64,000 nucleotides of DNA from Rotaria socialis. Its lineage: Eukaryota > Rotifera > Eurotatoria > Philodinida > Philodinidae. The translations under genes and the position numbers were made by a program. Shown piece by piece: positions 38,157-48,089 of this stretch. The notes under the pieces were generated by a model. That model saw nothing but the letters and a program-made list of their open reading frames with translations, did not search any database and was not told where the DNA came from. The stretch covers positions 248,001 through 312,000 of the forward strand of contig CAJNYU010004415.1 of the NCBI GenBank assembly GCA_905331475.1, given 5' to 3'. Each line of letters opens with the position of its first letter. The stretch's first letter is position 1.

Positions 38157-39703
38157 TGTTCATCGACATTTAGTTTAAAGCTCGGATTTTAGACATATTT
38201 CGATAAATAAATGAGGCGCTTTTTTCTTTATTTAAATCATTGTTGTGAACAACAATTTCCACTTCACAATGAATTGTCCAGGAAAAGTATTGACAGCTGA
38301 ATGATCAGTTGTCGTCCTTGGAATTTCTTCGTAGGGGGAAAATAGATTTCGTCGAATCATAAGTACGACGAGAACTCAATTGTAAGTTTTGTTACATTAC
38401 AATCAGAGTTCATTTAAAAATCATACAAGCCTGACTTTTGTTGATCGCATATTTTAACACATGTGAATGAAGCATGTACCAATGATCTTATTTTCATATC
38501 CTCGCTTATTTCTTCGATCTTACTTTTATATTTGCATTTCACTGGCTAGGTTTTTTTGCTAATTATATTCTCATCATGGATCAACTGTAGAAATGTACTA
38601 ATGTTACTTCTCCAAAATCTCCATAATAGTACGTAGATTTTGCAAACCAACGTTAAGAGTCTAGCTAAAAACAATAATTGCGACCAGGAAATTTTCTATC
38701 AAGATGAAAAGAATTCAAATTTAAAGACTTCTATGGAGAATTCGATAATACAGGTTCTGAACTTTATAAGAGAGATAGTTTTACATCGAATACTATTCAA
38801 TACATATTATAGTTCAACAAGTAAAAAGATTGATTGAAGAATACATTCATATAATGTTCTACTGTAATAATATATGAATCCGAAAAGTTAGTGTTTTGTT
38901 TATTCATTAGAGAGCAATGCTGATATTTAAGCGCGGCTCGCTCTTCCGCGTAACGATGAATGTATGGATTTGTATTAGTACGATGAAAAATATATTGGAG
39001 AAGAGAACAAGAGAAAGAATGCTGAAATAAAGTTATACAAGCGATAATAAACATATCGATGAAAAAAACACATTTCGTCATGACAATTTCATGCTTCATC
39101 AATTCACCTAAAAAAAATTTGTTAGGAAGAAAAACATAATTTCATGAGAAATAAATAGGGACAAAACCTTGAACGTAACCACAATTTTTTTTTATAGTAC
39201 TTTCTATTACTTGGTTGGTAGGTATGAGCTTTAAATAATTAGAATAATGACAAAATAACAGTTGCAACTCTACAGTAGCTATGAAATTAGGAAATGAAAA
39301 GTCATTTTAGAAAAGCTTCCTTTTGTACGTTCGAAAGTCTGACGAGACCTCATACTAAAAATTAGGTCTTCCATAAGAATTGTCTATAAATATCAACGAA
39401 AATCGTGATGGGAGACGATAGGAATGTTACTTTTAAGAAACAAATATATTACTGAGCTGAAATTTGAAACGATACGACACTTGAATGGTTTAGAGTGAAA
39501 ATACAGAGACCGTGATGCTTTCTGTTGTATCTGACAGTCTATTTTAGAGAGCATTTCGAAAATTTCTTCAACTTCAGATAGTCGCGCAGTATAGATTCGG
39601 AATTTTTTAAGTAGCAGACGTAACATGCTCAATGCCATATTTTATTTTGGAGAAAATTGAAAGGAATTAATTTTGATCAGAAAAAATTTCTATAATTTAC
39701 TGG
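38157..39703. other. Intergenic stretch
   Basis: No supported gene. A minus-strand open frame at 39393-39638 (starting MALSMLRLLLKK) has no splice partners or family resemblance. Confidence 0.4.
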
Positions 39704-40327
39704 CGAGGAAAGCCCACCAAATGTTCCATCGCTTTTGCGTTGAAACTGATTACATTATGTAGCTTCCAAAGAGTTATGAATACGCTGAAAATATTTTGGG
39801 CGGATAGCTTATTGTTACGAAAAAAGGCCATTTTTATGGAATTTTTTTATGATTGCCGTACTCGTCCTCAGGAACATCAGAAAAATAGATTTGCGAATTT
39901 TGATTTGAAATTTTATGTAGCAATAGACCTCAACGAGAATAGTGTTTTATGAATGTTTTTGGTCATTGGATTTGTTTTTCTCATAAAATCTGCCACTTCA
40001 CTTGAAAGAAGTAAAATAAAAATTTCACAATACCTCTGTCTAGTGATAGGAAACGTATAAAGGTCTGAAGCGTTCACAAAAAGTTGTTCTCCTTAGGGCG
40101 TCTTTCTATGTAAAGTTTCAAGTTGAAATTCGAAAATCAATTTTTTATAATGTTCCTGATGGGGACCCCTGGCTCTCACTAAAACCCATACCTTAGAAAT
40201 GATCTGTTTTCGTAACAATAAGCTATCCGCCCAAAATATTTTCAGTGTATTCATAACTCCTTGGAAGCTACATAATGTAAGTAGTTTCAACGCAAAAGCG
40301 ATTGAACACTTGGTGACCTTCCCTCGT
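39704..40327. mobile_element. Non-autonomous long-TIR element, family A copy 2
   Basis: Same family and nearly the same length (624 bases) as 14024-14648. The left end reads GCGAGGAAAGCCCACC then TTCCATCGCTTTTGCGTT. The right end is its complement (AACGCAAAAGCGATTGAACA ... CCTTCCCTCG). The arms are about 200 bases each. The centre shares TTTTTGGTCATTG and TAAAATAAAAATTTCA with copy 1. It ends about 210 bases before the ART-TPR start codon, so it lies in that gene's likely promoter region. Confidence 0.8.
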
Positions 40328-40538
40328 GAGTACTACTGCATCGATACTCATGATTTGAACATTATGTCATATTGAAAAAGCGTATTTGCTGTTCGATATG
40401 TGCTATACTTAAAATCGATATAGATTTATAGTTAATTGCTCTTGTGGTTCACATATTGCTTCCACGTTTTTCAGTTGTTGAATTAAATCAATTCATTTTT
40501 TCTTTTTACAGTATTGAAAGTTAATAATTACGTTCAAG
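40328..40538 (+). promoter_or_regulatory. Upstream region and possible 5' UTR splice acceptor of the ART-TPR gene
   Basis: A pyrimidine-rich TTTTTTCTTTTTACAG at about 40496-40511 lies 27 bases before the ATG and reads as a good 3' splice site. It may be a 5' UTR intron acceptor or a spliced-leader trans-splice site, which bdelloids use. Transcript data would decide. Confidence 0.45.
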
Positions 40539-43319
40539 ATGTATCAACATGAATCAGCCGAATCTAGCGATGACAGCCAGGATGAATGCAAATCCACGAG
40601 GATATCCCCGGTAAGCGAACCAATATCTCCTCCAATGTGTGCCGCTGCTGCTACATCTGCACCGTCAGAGTTGCATTCCCCATCGACACGAGTTATGCAA
40701 AATTTTATTATTGTCAGACTTGATGCCAATGCCAACGAGAACAGCAAATCTTTTCGAAAATTTTTGACACAACTTCGAAAGAGTTATACCACACTAAAAG
40801 AATTCAGTAATGTTGATGAGTGTATCGAATATATCAAGAGCGTCAAAGATGAGAAAATTTTTTTAATTACTTCTGGTTCGCTTGGCGAAAAAATGGTGCC
40901 TACCATACACGATCTGGCTCAACTTCGTTCCATCTTTATTTACTGCAAAAACACAGCTCATCACAAAGAATGGGCGCAACAGTGGCCAAAGATTACAGGT
41001 GTCCACAGTGCAATAGATTCAATATCCAAACATTTACCAAAATTTATACGCGAATCCGACCAGGACGCAATATCAATGAGTTTCATTCCAAAGTCAATAA
41101 TGTCGGCAGCATCATCGAAGCAACAAAATCTTATTAAATTGGAGACGACTTACCAATATTCTGCGCTTCTCAAGCAGATCGTATTGGAAACTGATGAAAA
41201 TGATACTAAATGCATGGAAGACTTCGTGGCCTATTGTTGTCAGTGTCAGGAGAGTGCTTCGAAATTCACAACGGAAGAGTTCAAGCACATATACAAAGAA
41301 AAATCGTCAATCTGGTGGTACACATCTGCAACATTCATCTCCAGCATTCTCAATCGTGCCCAACAAATGTCTGACATGAAAGCTATGCTAAAAATGACTT
41401 TTTTTATCCAAAATTTACATCATCAACTGAAACTACTGCACGAACAACAAGCAAGTGACTTTTCACAACAGTTTATTGTGTACCGTAGTCAGAGATTCTC
41501 TCAAGAGGACTTTCAGCGTCTATCCAATGCGAAAGGTGGACTAATGTCGTTTAACAATTTTTTATCGACTACTAAAGAAAAACCTGTAGCCAAGAAGTTT
41601 GCAAAACGTGTCTTGCATACGAATAACAAGATCGTGAGCGTGATTTTTATTATGACAATTGATCCAAATAAAATATCACCTTCGACAACTCCATTTGCAC
41701 TGATCGGCAATGACAGTGCCTTTCGACAAGACAACGAAATTCTATTTACAATCCATACTGTTTTTCATGTGGATAAAATCCAAGAGATAGGACACCAGAA
41801 TAGACTTTACGAAGTTTATTTGACTATTGCAGACGACAGTGATCCACAACTAGCTGCTATTAATAGCCACTTGATAGAGAAAATCGATGGAAATGGATGG
41901 TATCGAATGGGCGAACTTATGCTTCAAGTGGGCAACTTCAGTCAAGCTAAAGAACTCTACAATGAATTACTGAAGAACGTTTCGAATGACAATGAAAAAG
42001 GGCTCATCTATAAGACATTGGGAAAGGCAAAACTGAAACAACAAGAATACCAACAAGCAGCTTCACTTTGGGAAGAGTCTCTTCAATTTTACATGAAAGC
42101 TCTTCCGCAAGATCATCCTGATTTGGCTGCTTTGCACCATGACATCGGTCAGGTGTACAACATGTTAGGTGACAATGTGAAAGCACTGGAGTATTATAAT
42201 AATGAAATTAGAATTAGAGAAGAAGCGCAATCTTCAAATCATCCTGATTTGGCTCTTGTCTACAGCAACATCAGTCTTTTATATAGCAAAACGCGCGAAT
42301 ATTCGAAAGCGCTTCAATACGCAGAAAAAGCTTATCAAATTAACGAAGAAGCACATTTGAAACATGATCCCGATTTAGCTACACCGTACTTCAATATTGG
42401 AATTGCGCATGACCGCATTAATGAATACGAAAAAGCACTGGAATTTTATAGGAGAGCACTCAAAATAAGAAAAACAGCCTTGCCACCGAATCATCTCGAT
42501 TTAGCTCTTGTCTATACCAAAATCAGTGTTGTATATAAGAACATGGGTGACCATTCGAAAGCACTTGACTATGCAGAAAGAGCTCATAAGATAAACGAAA
42601 AAGAACTTGCGCAACATGGTTCTAATCTGGCTGATTCGTGTAGCAACCTGGGGCTTGCATATGATAACATGAAAAACTATTCAAAAGCACTTGAATTTTA
42701 CGAAAAAGCGCTCAAAATAAAACAAACGACTTTGCCATCAAATCATCCCGATGTGGCTAATTCCTACAGCCACATTAGCCTTGTATATAGCATCATGGGT
42801 GACTATGAAGCAGCAATTGTATATGCAGAAAAAGCTTGTAAAATTAAAGAAAAAGTACTGTCTTCGAATCATCCTGATTTGGCTACTGCTTATTATAGCA
42901 CTGCGCTTGCGTACGACAACATGAAACAATATCCAAAAGCATTGGAATTTTATAAAAAAGCGCTCAAAATAAGAGAAACAGCGTTGCCACCGAATCATCC
43001 CGATTTGGCTCTTGCCTACAACATCATGAGCCTTGCATGTATCAAGATGAATCAGAAAGAAAAAGCACTTCGATATGCGAAAGATGCTCATAAAATTAGA
43101 GAACAATCGCTGCCTTTGAATCACCTTGATCTGGCTAATTCATACTACAACATTGGATATTTGCATGAAAAAATGAAGAAATATTCGAAGGCATTGAGAT
43201 TTTATGAACGCGCTGCTGCAGAGGCAGAACTTTCACAGCCTTTCAATCCCGCGCACGTTAAATTGTACCAAGAGCATTACAAGAATATGAAAAAGAAAAT
43301 CAAACCTCATTCGGATTAG
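40539..43319 (+). CDS. Bdelloid-type protein: N-terminal receiver-like domain, ADP-ribosyltransferase domain, 11 TPRs
   Basis: Intronless, 926 residues. (1) Residues 1-52: Ser/Pro/Ala-rich, probably disordered. (2) About 54-165: a compact alpha/beta region with alternating strands (NFIIVRLDA, KIFLITSGSLG, LRSIFIYCKN) and helices, resembling a receiver or TIR-like fold by pattern only. (3) About 210-435: an R-S-E mono-ADP-ribosyltransferase domain. R316 is in VYRSQ, S343 in FNNFLSTT, E400 in DNEILFTIHTVF. The usual ExE is D398-N-E400 here. (4) From 452 to about 905: eleven TPRs, nine with a 42-residue period, of kinesin-light-chain type (HPDLA ... ALEFY.KALKIR). Inferred role: a TPR scaffold binds a partner and positions an ADP-ribosylating enzyme. 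Target unknown; no signal peptide, so cytosolic. The start at 40539 is the first Met; the frame is open throughout. Related proteins form large families in bdelloids. Confidence 0.9.
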   Translation: MYQHESAESSDDSQDECKSTRISPVSEPISPPMCAAAATSAPSELHSPSTRVMQNFIIVRLDANANENSKSFRKFLTQLRKSYTTLKEFSNVDECIEYIKSVKDEKIFLITSGSLGEKMVPTIHDLAQLRSIFIYCKNTAHHKEWAQQWPKITGVHSAIDSISKHLPKFIRESDQDAISMSFIPKSIMSAASSKQQNLIKLETTYQYSALLKQIVLETDENDTKCMEDFVAYCCQCQESASKFTTEEFKHIYKEKSSIWWYTSATFISSILNRAQQMSDMKAMLKMTFFIQNLHHQLKLLHEQQASDFSQQFIVYRSQRFSQEDFQRLSNAKGGLMSFNNFLSTTKEKPVAKKFAKRVLHTNNKIVSVIFIMTIDPNKISPSTTPFALIGNDSAFRQDNEILFTIHTVFHVDKIQEIGHQNRLYEVYLTIADDSDPQLAAINSHLIEKIDGNGWYRMGELMLQVGNFSQAKELYNELLKNVSNDNEKGLIYKTLGKAKLKQQEYQQAASLWEESLQFYMKALPQDHPDLAALHHDIGQVYNMLGDNVKALEYYNNEIRIREEAQSSNHPDLALVYSNISLLYSKTREYSKALQYAEKAYQINEEAHLKHDPDLATPYFNIGIAHDRINEYEKALEFYRRALKIRKTALPPNHLDLALVYTKISVVYKNMGDHSKALDYAERAHKINEKELAQHGSNLADSCSNLGLAYDNMKNYSKALEFYEKALKIKQTTLPSNHPDVANSYSHISLVYSIMGDYEAAIVYAEKACKIKEKVLSSNHPDLATAYYSTALAYDNMKQYPKALEFYKKALKIRETALPPNHPDLALAYNIMSLACIKMNQKEKALRYAKDAHKIREQSLPLNHLDLANSYYNIGYLHEKMKKYSKALRFYERAAAEAELSQPFNPAHVKLYQEHYKNMKKKIKPHSD

Positions 43320-43447
43320 TTCAATGGACTCGAATTGATGATTGTTAAATCATTTTTGACATTTTTTTTCAGTTGACAATCGCAATCCCTCACACAGAAC
43401 CCAATACAAGAAATGAGTGCAATCAGTGAAAAACAAAGCATCTTTTC

Positions 43448-43453
43448 AATAAA
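43448..43453 (+). terminator. Candidate poly(A) signal of the ART-TPR gene
   Basis: AATAAA about 130 bases after the stop codon. Confidence 0.4.
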
Positions 43454-44116
43454 ACTACATGAAGGCTTTCACAATAATTGCAGACATCATAGACAGAAAA
43501 TTGTTAAAAATAATCTTCTTTGTTCTTTACAAATAATCCTTTGATGGGAAATCCGATGATTACAACTCAAATTAGAAAAAAAGGGCCAGAGAACAAGATC
43601 TATCCTTATAGTTAATTTGTACGTTTTGTTTTTCGTTCAATGACTCGTGAGGGCCATGACCATTTTCTCTATCCATAACTACACTCATATCTTACTCAAC
43701 AAATCATGTTAACCAGAGATACGTATACGACAAATCTATCGAACGCACGAGCTAACCTCAATACACAGTAAATATCAAAGGAAATAAAATAAACTCAATT
43801 TCTCAATTTTTGCTGCAATTCTTTGAATTATAGTGTTGTGTTTTTCTTTTGTCAAATATATCAACGATGATGATTGCTACTATTCTGATATCTTTTAACG
43901 GTGTTATCAGCGAAAGTAATAAACTTCATCAAACTTACTTCTATTGTGTATAGTCAATACAAAGAGGAAAAAAATGACGCAAGATAATAAAAACGATTGA
44001 AAGTAAGTTATCTCATTCATGCATATAAATGTATTAACAAATGTTATCAGCAGACTAATAAGAAAAACTCTAAACGACATAATAAAACATTGTATAAGAC
44101 GAACACAAAAACAAGC
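43454..44116. other. Intergenic stretch
   Basis: No gene recognised. A GTAAGT at 44003 could be a donor of a 5' UTR exon for the next gene. Confidence 0.4.
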
Positions 44117-44683
44117 ATGCAACCCTTCTCAGCCGAGCTCTTAAGTATTCTAGTACTTATTTCTATATCATGGTCAGGTGTAATATTTATTGCTGTAGTA
44201 ATTCTTATAATTTTTCTTACTTGCAAATCATGTTCAAAACGCCGTCGTCCTGGATTTATTCATCCAAAACAGACACATTCACCAACTATATCGGTTTCAG
44301 ATAGTAATGATAGTGTAACAAAAACACCTCTACCAACTGAATATCTCCCGCATGGAACTAATAAACAGAAACTGCCCGAAAAACATCACTATTTGGATGA
44401 CACAATTAGTGTTACGAATGAGCATACTAATCCTTTTTATAATAAGAATACAAAAAGTCAACAAAAAACATATACGCATGACAACAATGACAGGACGACA
44501 ACAACAATGCATGAACATGGAACAAATAACCGAAATTATCATGTACGACGACCCCACAATCAAACAGTTCAGCCAATAAGTAATGTTCCAGCTGTAAATC
44601 GGCCTACACCATACCCTCAAGATGTTATTGCTCGTGATCGGCTAATGAATCGTAATCGATTTCCAATAGACCTTAGATATTAA
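44117..44683 (+). CDS. Single-pass membrane protein with long disordered tail, unknown
   Basis: Open frame of 188 residues from the ATG at 44117 (MQPFSAELLSIL). A hydrophobic segment at about residues 8-35 (VLISISWSGVIFIAVVILII) ends in Cys-rich LTCKSCSKRRR, a typical stop-transfer site with cysteines that could be palmitoylated, which suggests a short outside N-terminus and a cytosolic tail. The tail (about 45-188) is rich in Asn, Thr, His and Pro with no domain (PTEYLPHGTNKQ, NPFYNKNT) and looks disordered. The open frame continues upstream but without an ATG. I do not recognise the family. Single exon; a 5' UTR intron is possible. Confidence rests on the length of the frame and the membrane anchor. 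Confidence 0.65.
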   Translation: MQPFSAELLSILVLISISWSGVIFIAVVILIIFLTCKSCSKRRRPGFIHPKQTHSPTISVSDSNDSVTKTPLPTEYLPHGTNKQKLPEKHHYLDDTISVTNEHTNPFYNKNTKSQQKTYTHDNNDRTTTTMHEHGTNNRNYHVRRPHNQTVQPISNVPAVNRPTPYPQDVIARDRLMNRNRFPIDLRY

Positions 44684-46263
44684 TACGAACTAATGAAGCA
44701 AAGCAATAATAATCATAGTAATGAAAGAGGAATTGTTTTTATAAACAGTGTGATAATGTTTGGATTGTTTCGATCAAATGAGGCCGCTAAAAAAGAATCA
44801 GAAAAATAAAAATGTTTTGCCATTGATTTGTTTTGCTGATAAAAAAATGGCTAAAGATCAGCTTCATTTTGTCGATTGGATTTTATTTTATCGGATCAAC
44901 AATCGCTGTCGTCAGAAAGTATCTCACGATTTTGATCGGAAATAATAATGTGAAAAATCGAAGTTCATTTTTTATCTTGGTAAGATATGTTTACGAGTTA
45001 CACATCCCATTGCTTTATATTTTGAAATCGTCTTCCGTACATAATTTTTTAAGCTGTCTTATTTTTGATATTTTAATTTTTCTCAATTTGAGATCAACAT
45101 GGCGTCAACGTGTTGTCTGATTCCTAATATCAATGAGGCGTACTCGATAAGTTCTATTTAATAGAAAAACATAGATTTGATTATTGATCATGGGTGAAAC
45201 TGTGACATTACGTTTGAATTTATCATCTGGTCGCTCAGCTGCGTGTGATTCTTCATTCACTCACTTAGAGATATGAAGTGTTAGTCTGTAAATAAATCGA
45301 GTAAATTACTAGAATAGTATGGTCTACACTACAACTCTGACAGTCACGCATGCACTTCATTATTTAGACACTAATTCTATCAAAATATGCTATTTTTATG
45401 CCCTAATGCTTCATAATTTGCATGTCGTCATCTATTAAATTAACTCGAACTCCAGATTTCTTGATAGACTTAATCAATAATCTCATAGAAAGTTTATTTA
45501 TTTAGTGAACATATTGTACGACATTGTATTGCTCCTGTTGATACTACCAACGAAACAAGTAGCTAAAATGTTATACTACACCGTACTACTGAATAAGTCG
45601 ATGATTCATAAAGCTGTGTTGTACGAAAGACAGCTATTGTATCCATCCCTGTAGACTAGTGTAATATTATTCATGCAGGTCAACACATGAGTATATACTA
45701 AACAATGAAATTTGATAAGAATAATCTTGTTATATCGAGCTGCGCTCAAGTTAACTTTTAAATTTAGAAACATTTTTGATGGTAATCGAATTAGGAATCT
45801 TTATTATCACAACAAAACTATCAAATTTCACCATTTAATCAATTGTCAACAAGCATTTTTTTCTTCTATATATAAACCATCTTGAATTTCATAATTGATT
45901 GAGAAAAAATTAAGCTTAAGCCTTCGATCTTTCATCTTACACGTATCTATGCGTTAACTCTTCTTTTGTTTTTGTTTCTCGATCTATGCCATGGTTGCAA
46001 GTCTTTTCTTATATGACATAAGATCTAGAGTAATTTAAGTTTTGCCAAATTAATCCTTATCTACGCTACATATCAAATGAGCAGCCCAAAAAAACTTTTG
46101 TCATTCCGACAGATGAAACCTATTACAATATATATCTATATTAAATTATTCATATTAATGAAAGAATTAATAATAATCTTTCATCGAAAGATCTCATCGA
46201 TTCTTTATTAAACTCATATGGAAACTAAATTAGTAACGATTCTAACTGATATCTAATCAGCTG
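44684..46263. other. Intergenic stretch
   Basis: No supported gene, RNA or repeat copy recognised. Confidence 0.4.
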
Positions 46264-48089
46264 CTAGAAAAATTCCAGCAAACAAACAAATTCTATATTT
46301 TCGTTATTACTAACCCGTTTGCAATAGTCAATAAAATCTTCTAATGTTATTTGTTCAGTGTGCATTGGATCAATACGCTAAAAATTCAGATAAGTAATGA
46401 AATCAATTGTTATTCAATTATCAAAACGTGCTTCAAATATTTCATCGACATGTTGATGAATTTCACGTTCTTCAACACGAGGTTGAACTGCTCGGCCAAG
46501 AAGATCATAAAATGAAGCAATAATTTCAGTGACATTCTAAAACAAATTGATAATATTTATTTTAAATTATAAAAAACAAAACAAAAAACGGTACTTCTCG
46601 TGTTAATAATCCTTCACCATTTATATCATATAGACGAAATATCCATCGTAATTTTTCATCAATCGTTCCTCTACATAGGACTGACAATGTCAAAATATAA
46701 TCCTAAGATAAACGATAAAATTCTATTGCAAAAAGAAATTAATTCCATAAAATTTACATCGAATGTAAATGTTCCTTTGTGATTACGATCGAATATTGAA
46801 AATAGAAAATGAGTATACTTAATTGGATCTATATAACGAAAAATAGGAACAGAAATAAAGAAATATTTACTTTTAGGGTGCCTTACTTCCTTGAGGAAAA
46901 AATTGCAAATAAATTTCACGTAGTCGTTCTTCAGTAACATTTCCACCTGGACATTCCTTTTAGGATTGAAAAAAAAATTTAATAATTCCAATAAAGTAGA
47001 ATTTAATTTGTACTTCTTTAAAACTGCGATATAAAAGACGAATTTCTGCTTTTGAAAAACGAGTACATTTCATTATTTCTTCAAGTGAACGTGGATGTTG
47101 GACATTTTTCGCGAGGAGAGCATCCAAACGAGATTCTAAAATTTAACAAAATATATTCAAAACTTGCATACAGTCACAACATCATCATGGATGAATGAAT
47201 ATTTCCTTCAAAAACTATTTCAAACACTATATATTGCGTGACTGAAGTAAAACAAGCTGAGAAAATTTTCTGCTTCTTTTGATAAAAACATTTTCTTCAA
47301 GCAGAAAGCAACGGAAGCTGTCTTATATTTTTAGAACAAAACAGTAACCACATGTTATTCATCAAAAGATCAGATGAAGTCGTTAACAATTAGTAATACA
47401 AAAGATCGATCTATGATACAATGTTTATAATCTATGTTAGTGGGCATGTGTGTGTGACATTTTTCTAGTACATGAAATAAATATTCTGTTGTCAATTCTT
47501 AACCACATCATCGTAATTGCGCAATGAAATTTTCCTGTCTAAATTTCGTATTAAATATTTTCATAGTAATATTTCATATTTCACTGATCGTAATTGTCAA
47601 TCAGTGTAGATACGACAAGTTGATTATTATATTAGTAAATTCGATCTTAATCAAATATTTCAAGTGCCATATTTATCAATGTCAATCGATGGAATTAAGT
47701 GGATGTTTGTCACTTTAATATTGAAGAACTTAATCAAATCAAGAAGCACACCAACGCACATTCTACACTTGAATCTAATATATAATTAGCCGAGTTAATT
47801 TCATTGATTATCGATATATGATGTTATATTAGAATAATAACAATAATAATATGTCTGTTCTATTAATTTGTCTTATTATGCGACGTATATATCAAATAAA
47901 TGTATAGCTAATTGAATACGAACACAAATTTGTTTCATATGCATAATAATAAAACGATTGCAAAATGGCATTAGCTAATTCAATTATCGAGAAAATTAAC
48001 TTACGTACCTGCTTTACTCTGTCTTGTGCCTCTGCCAAAATTAAAGTTACTGGTTCCGTGTGAAAAAGAAGCTATATTAGCACCCATCC
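46264..48089 (-). CDS. KChIP-like neuronal calcium sensor (EF-hand) protein
   Basis: Member of the Kv-channel-interacting branch of the neuronal calcium sensors. Exons: 48089-48009, 47135-47014, 46956-46887, 46828-46758, 46702-46595, 46536 to about 46429, 46377-46264. The start [10 protein letters not shown] carries a Gly-2 myristoylation signal, as in KChIP1. Family marks: [60 protein letters not shown]. The EF-hand loops are weak: EF2 is [14 protein letters not shown]3 [12 protein letters not shown] (Asn at position 12), EF4 [12 protein letters not shown] (no Gly at position 6), so calcium binding may be reduced. Two joins are unresolved: exon 1 to 2 is out of phase with the sites seen (a small exon may lie between), and the join before the last exon is one base off a GT donor. 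The last exon reads on in the expected EF4 frame to a TAG. Confidence 0.8.

Noticed and set aside
39393..39638. Minus-strand open frame starting MALSMLRLLLKK
   Set aside because: No splice partners, no homology recognised, lies beside a repeat; likely chance.
42738..43124. Minus-strand open frame of 128 codons
   Set aside because: Antisense shadow of the repetitive TPR-coding region.
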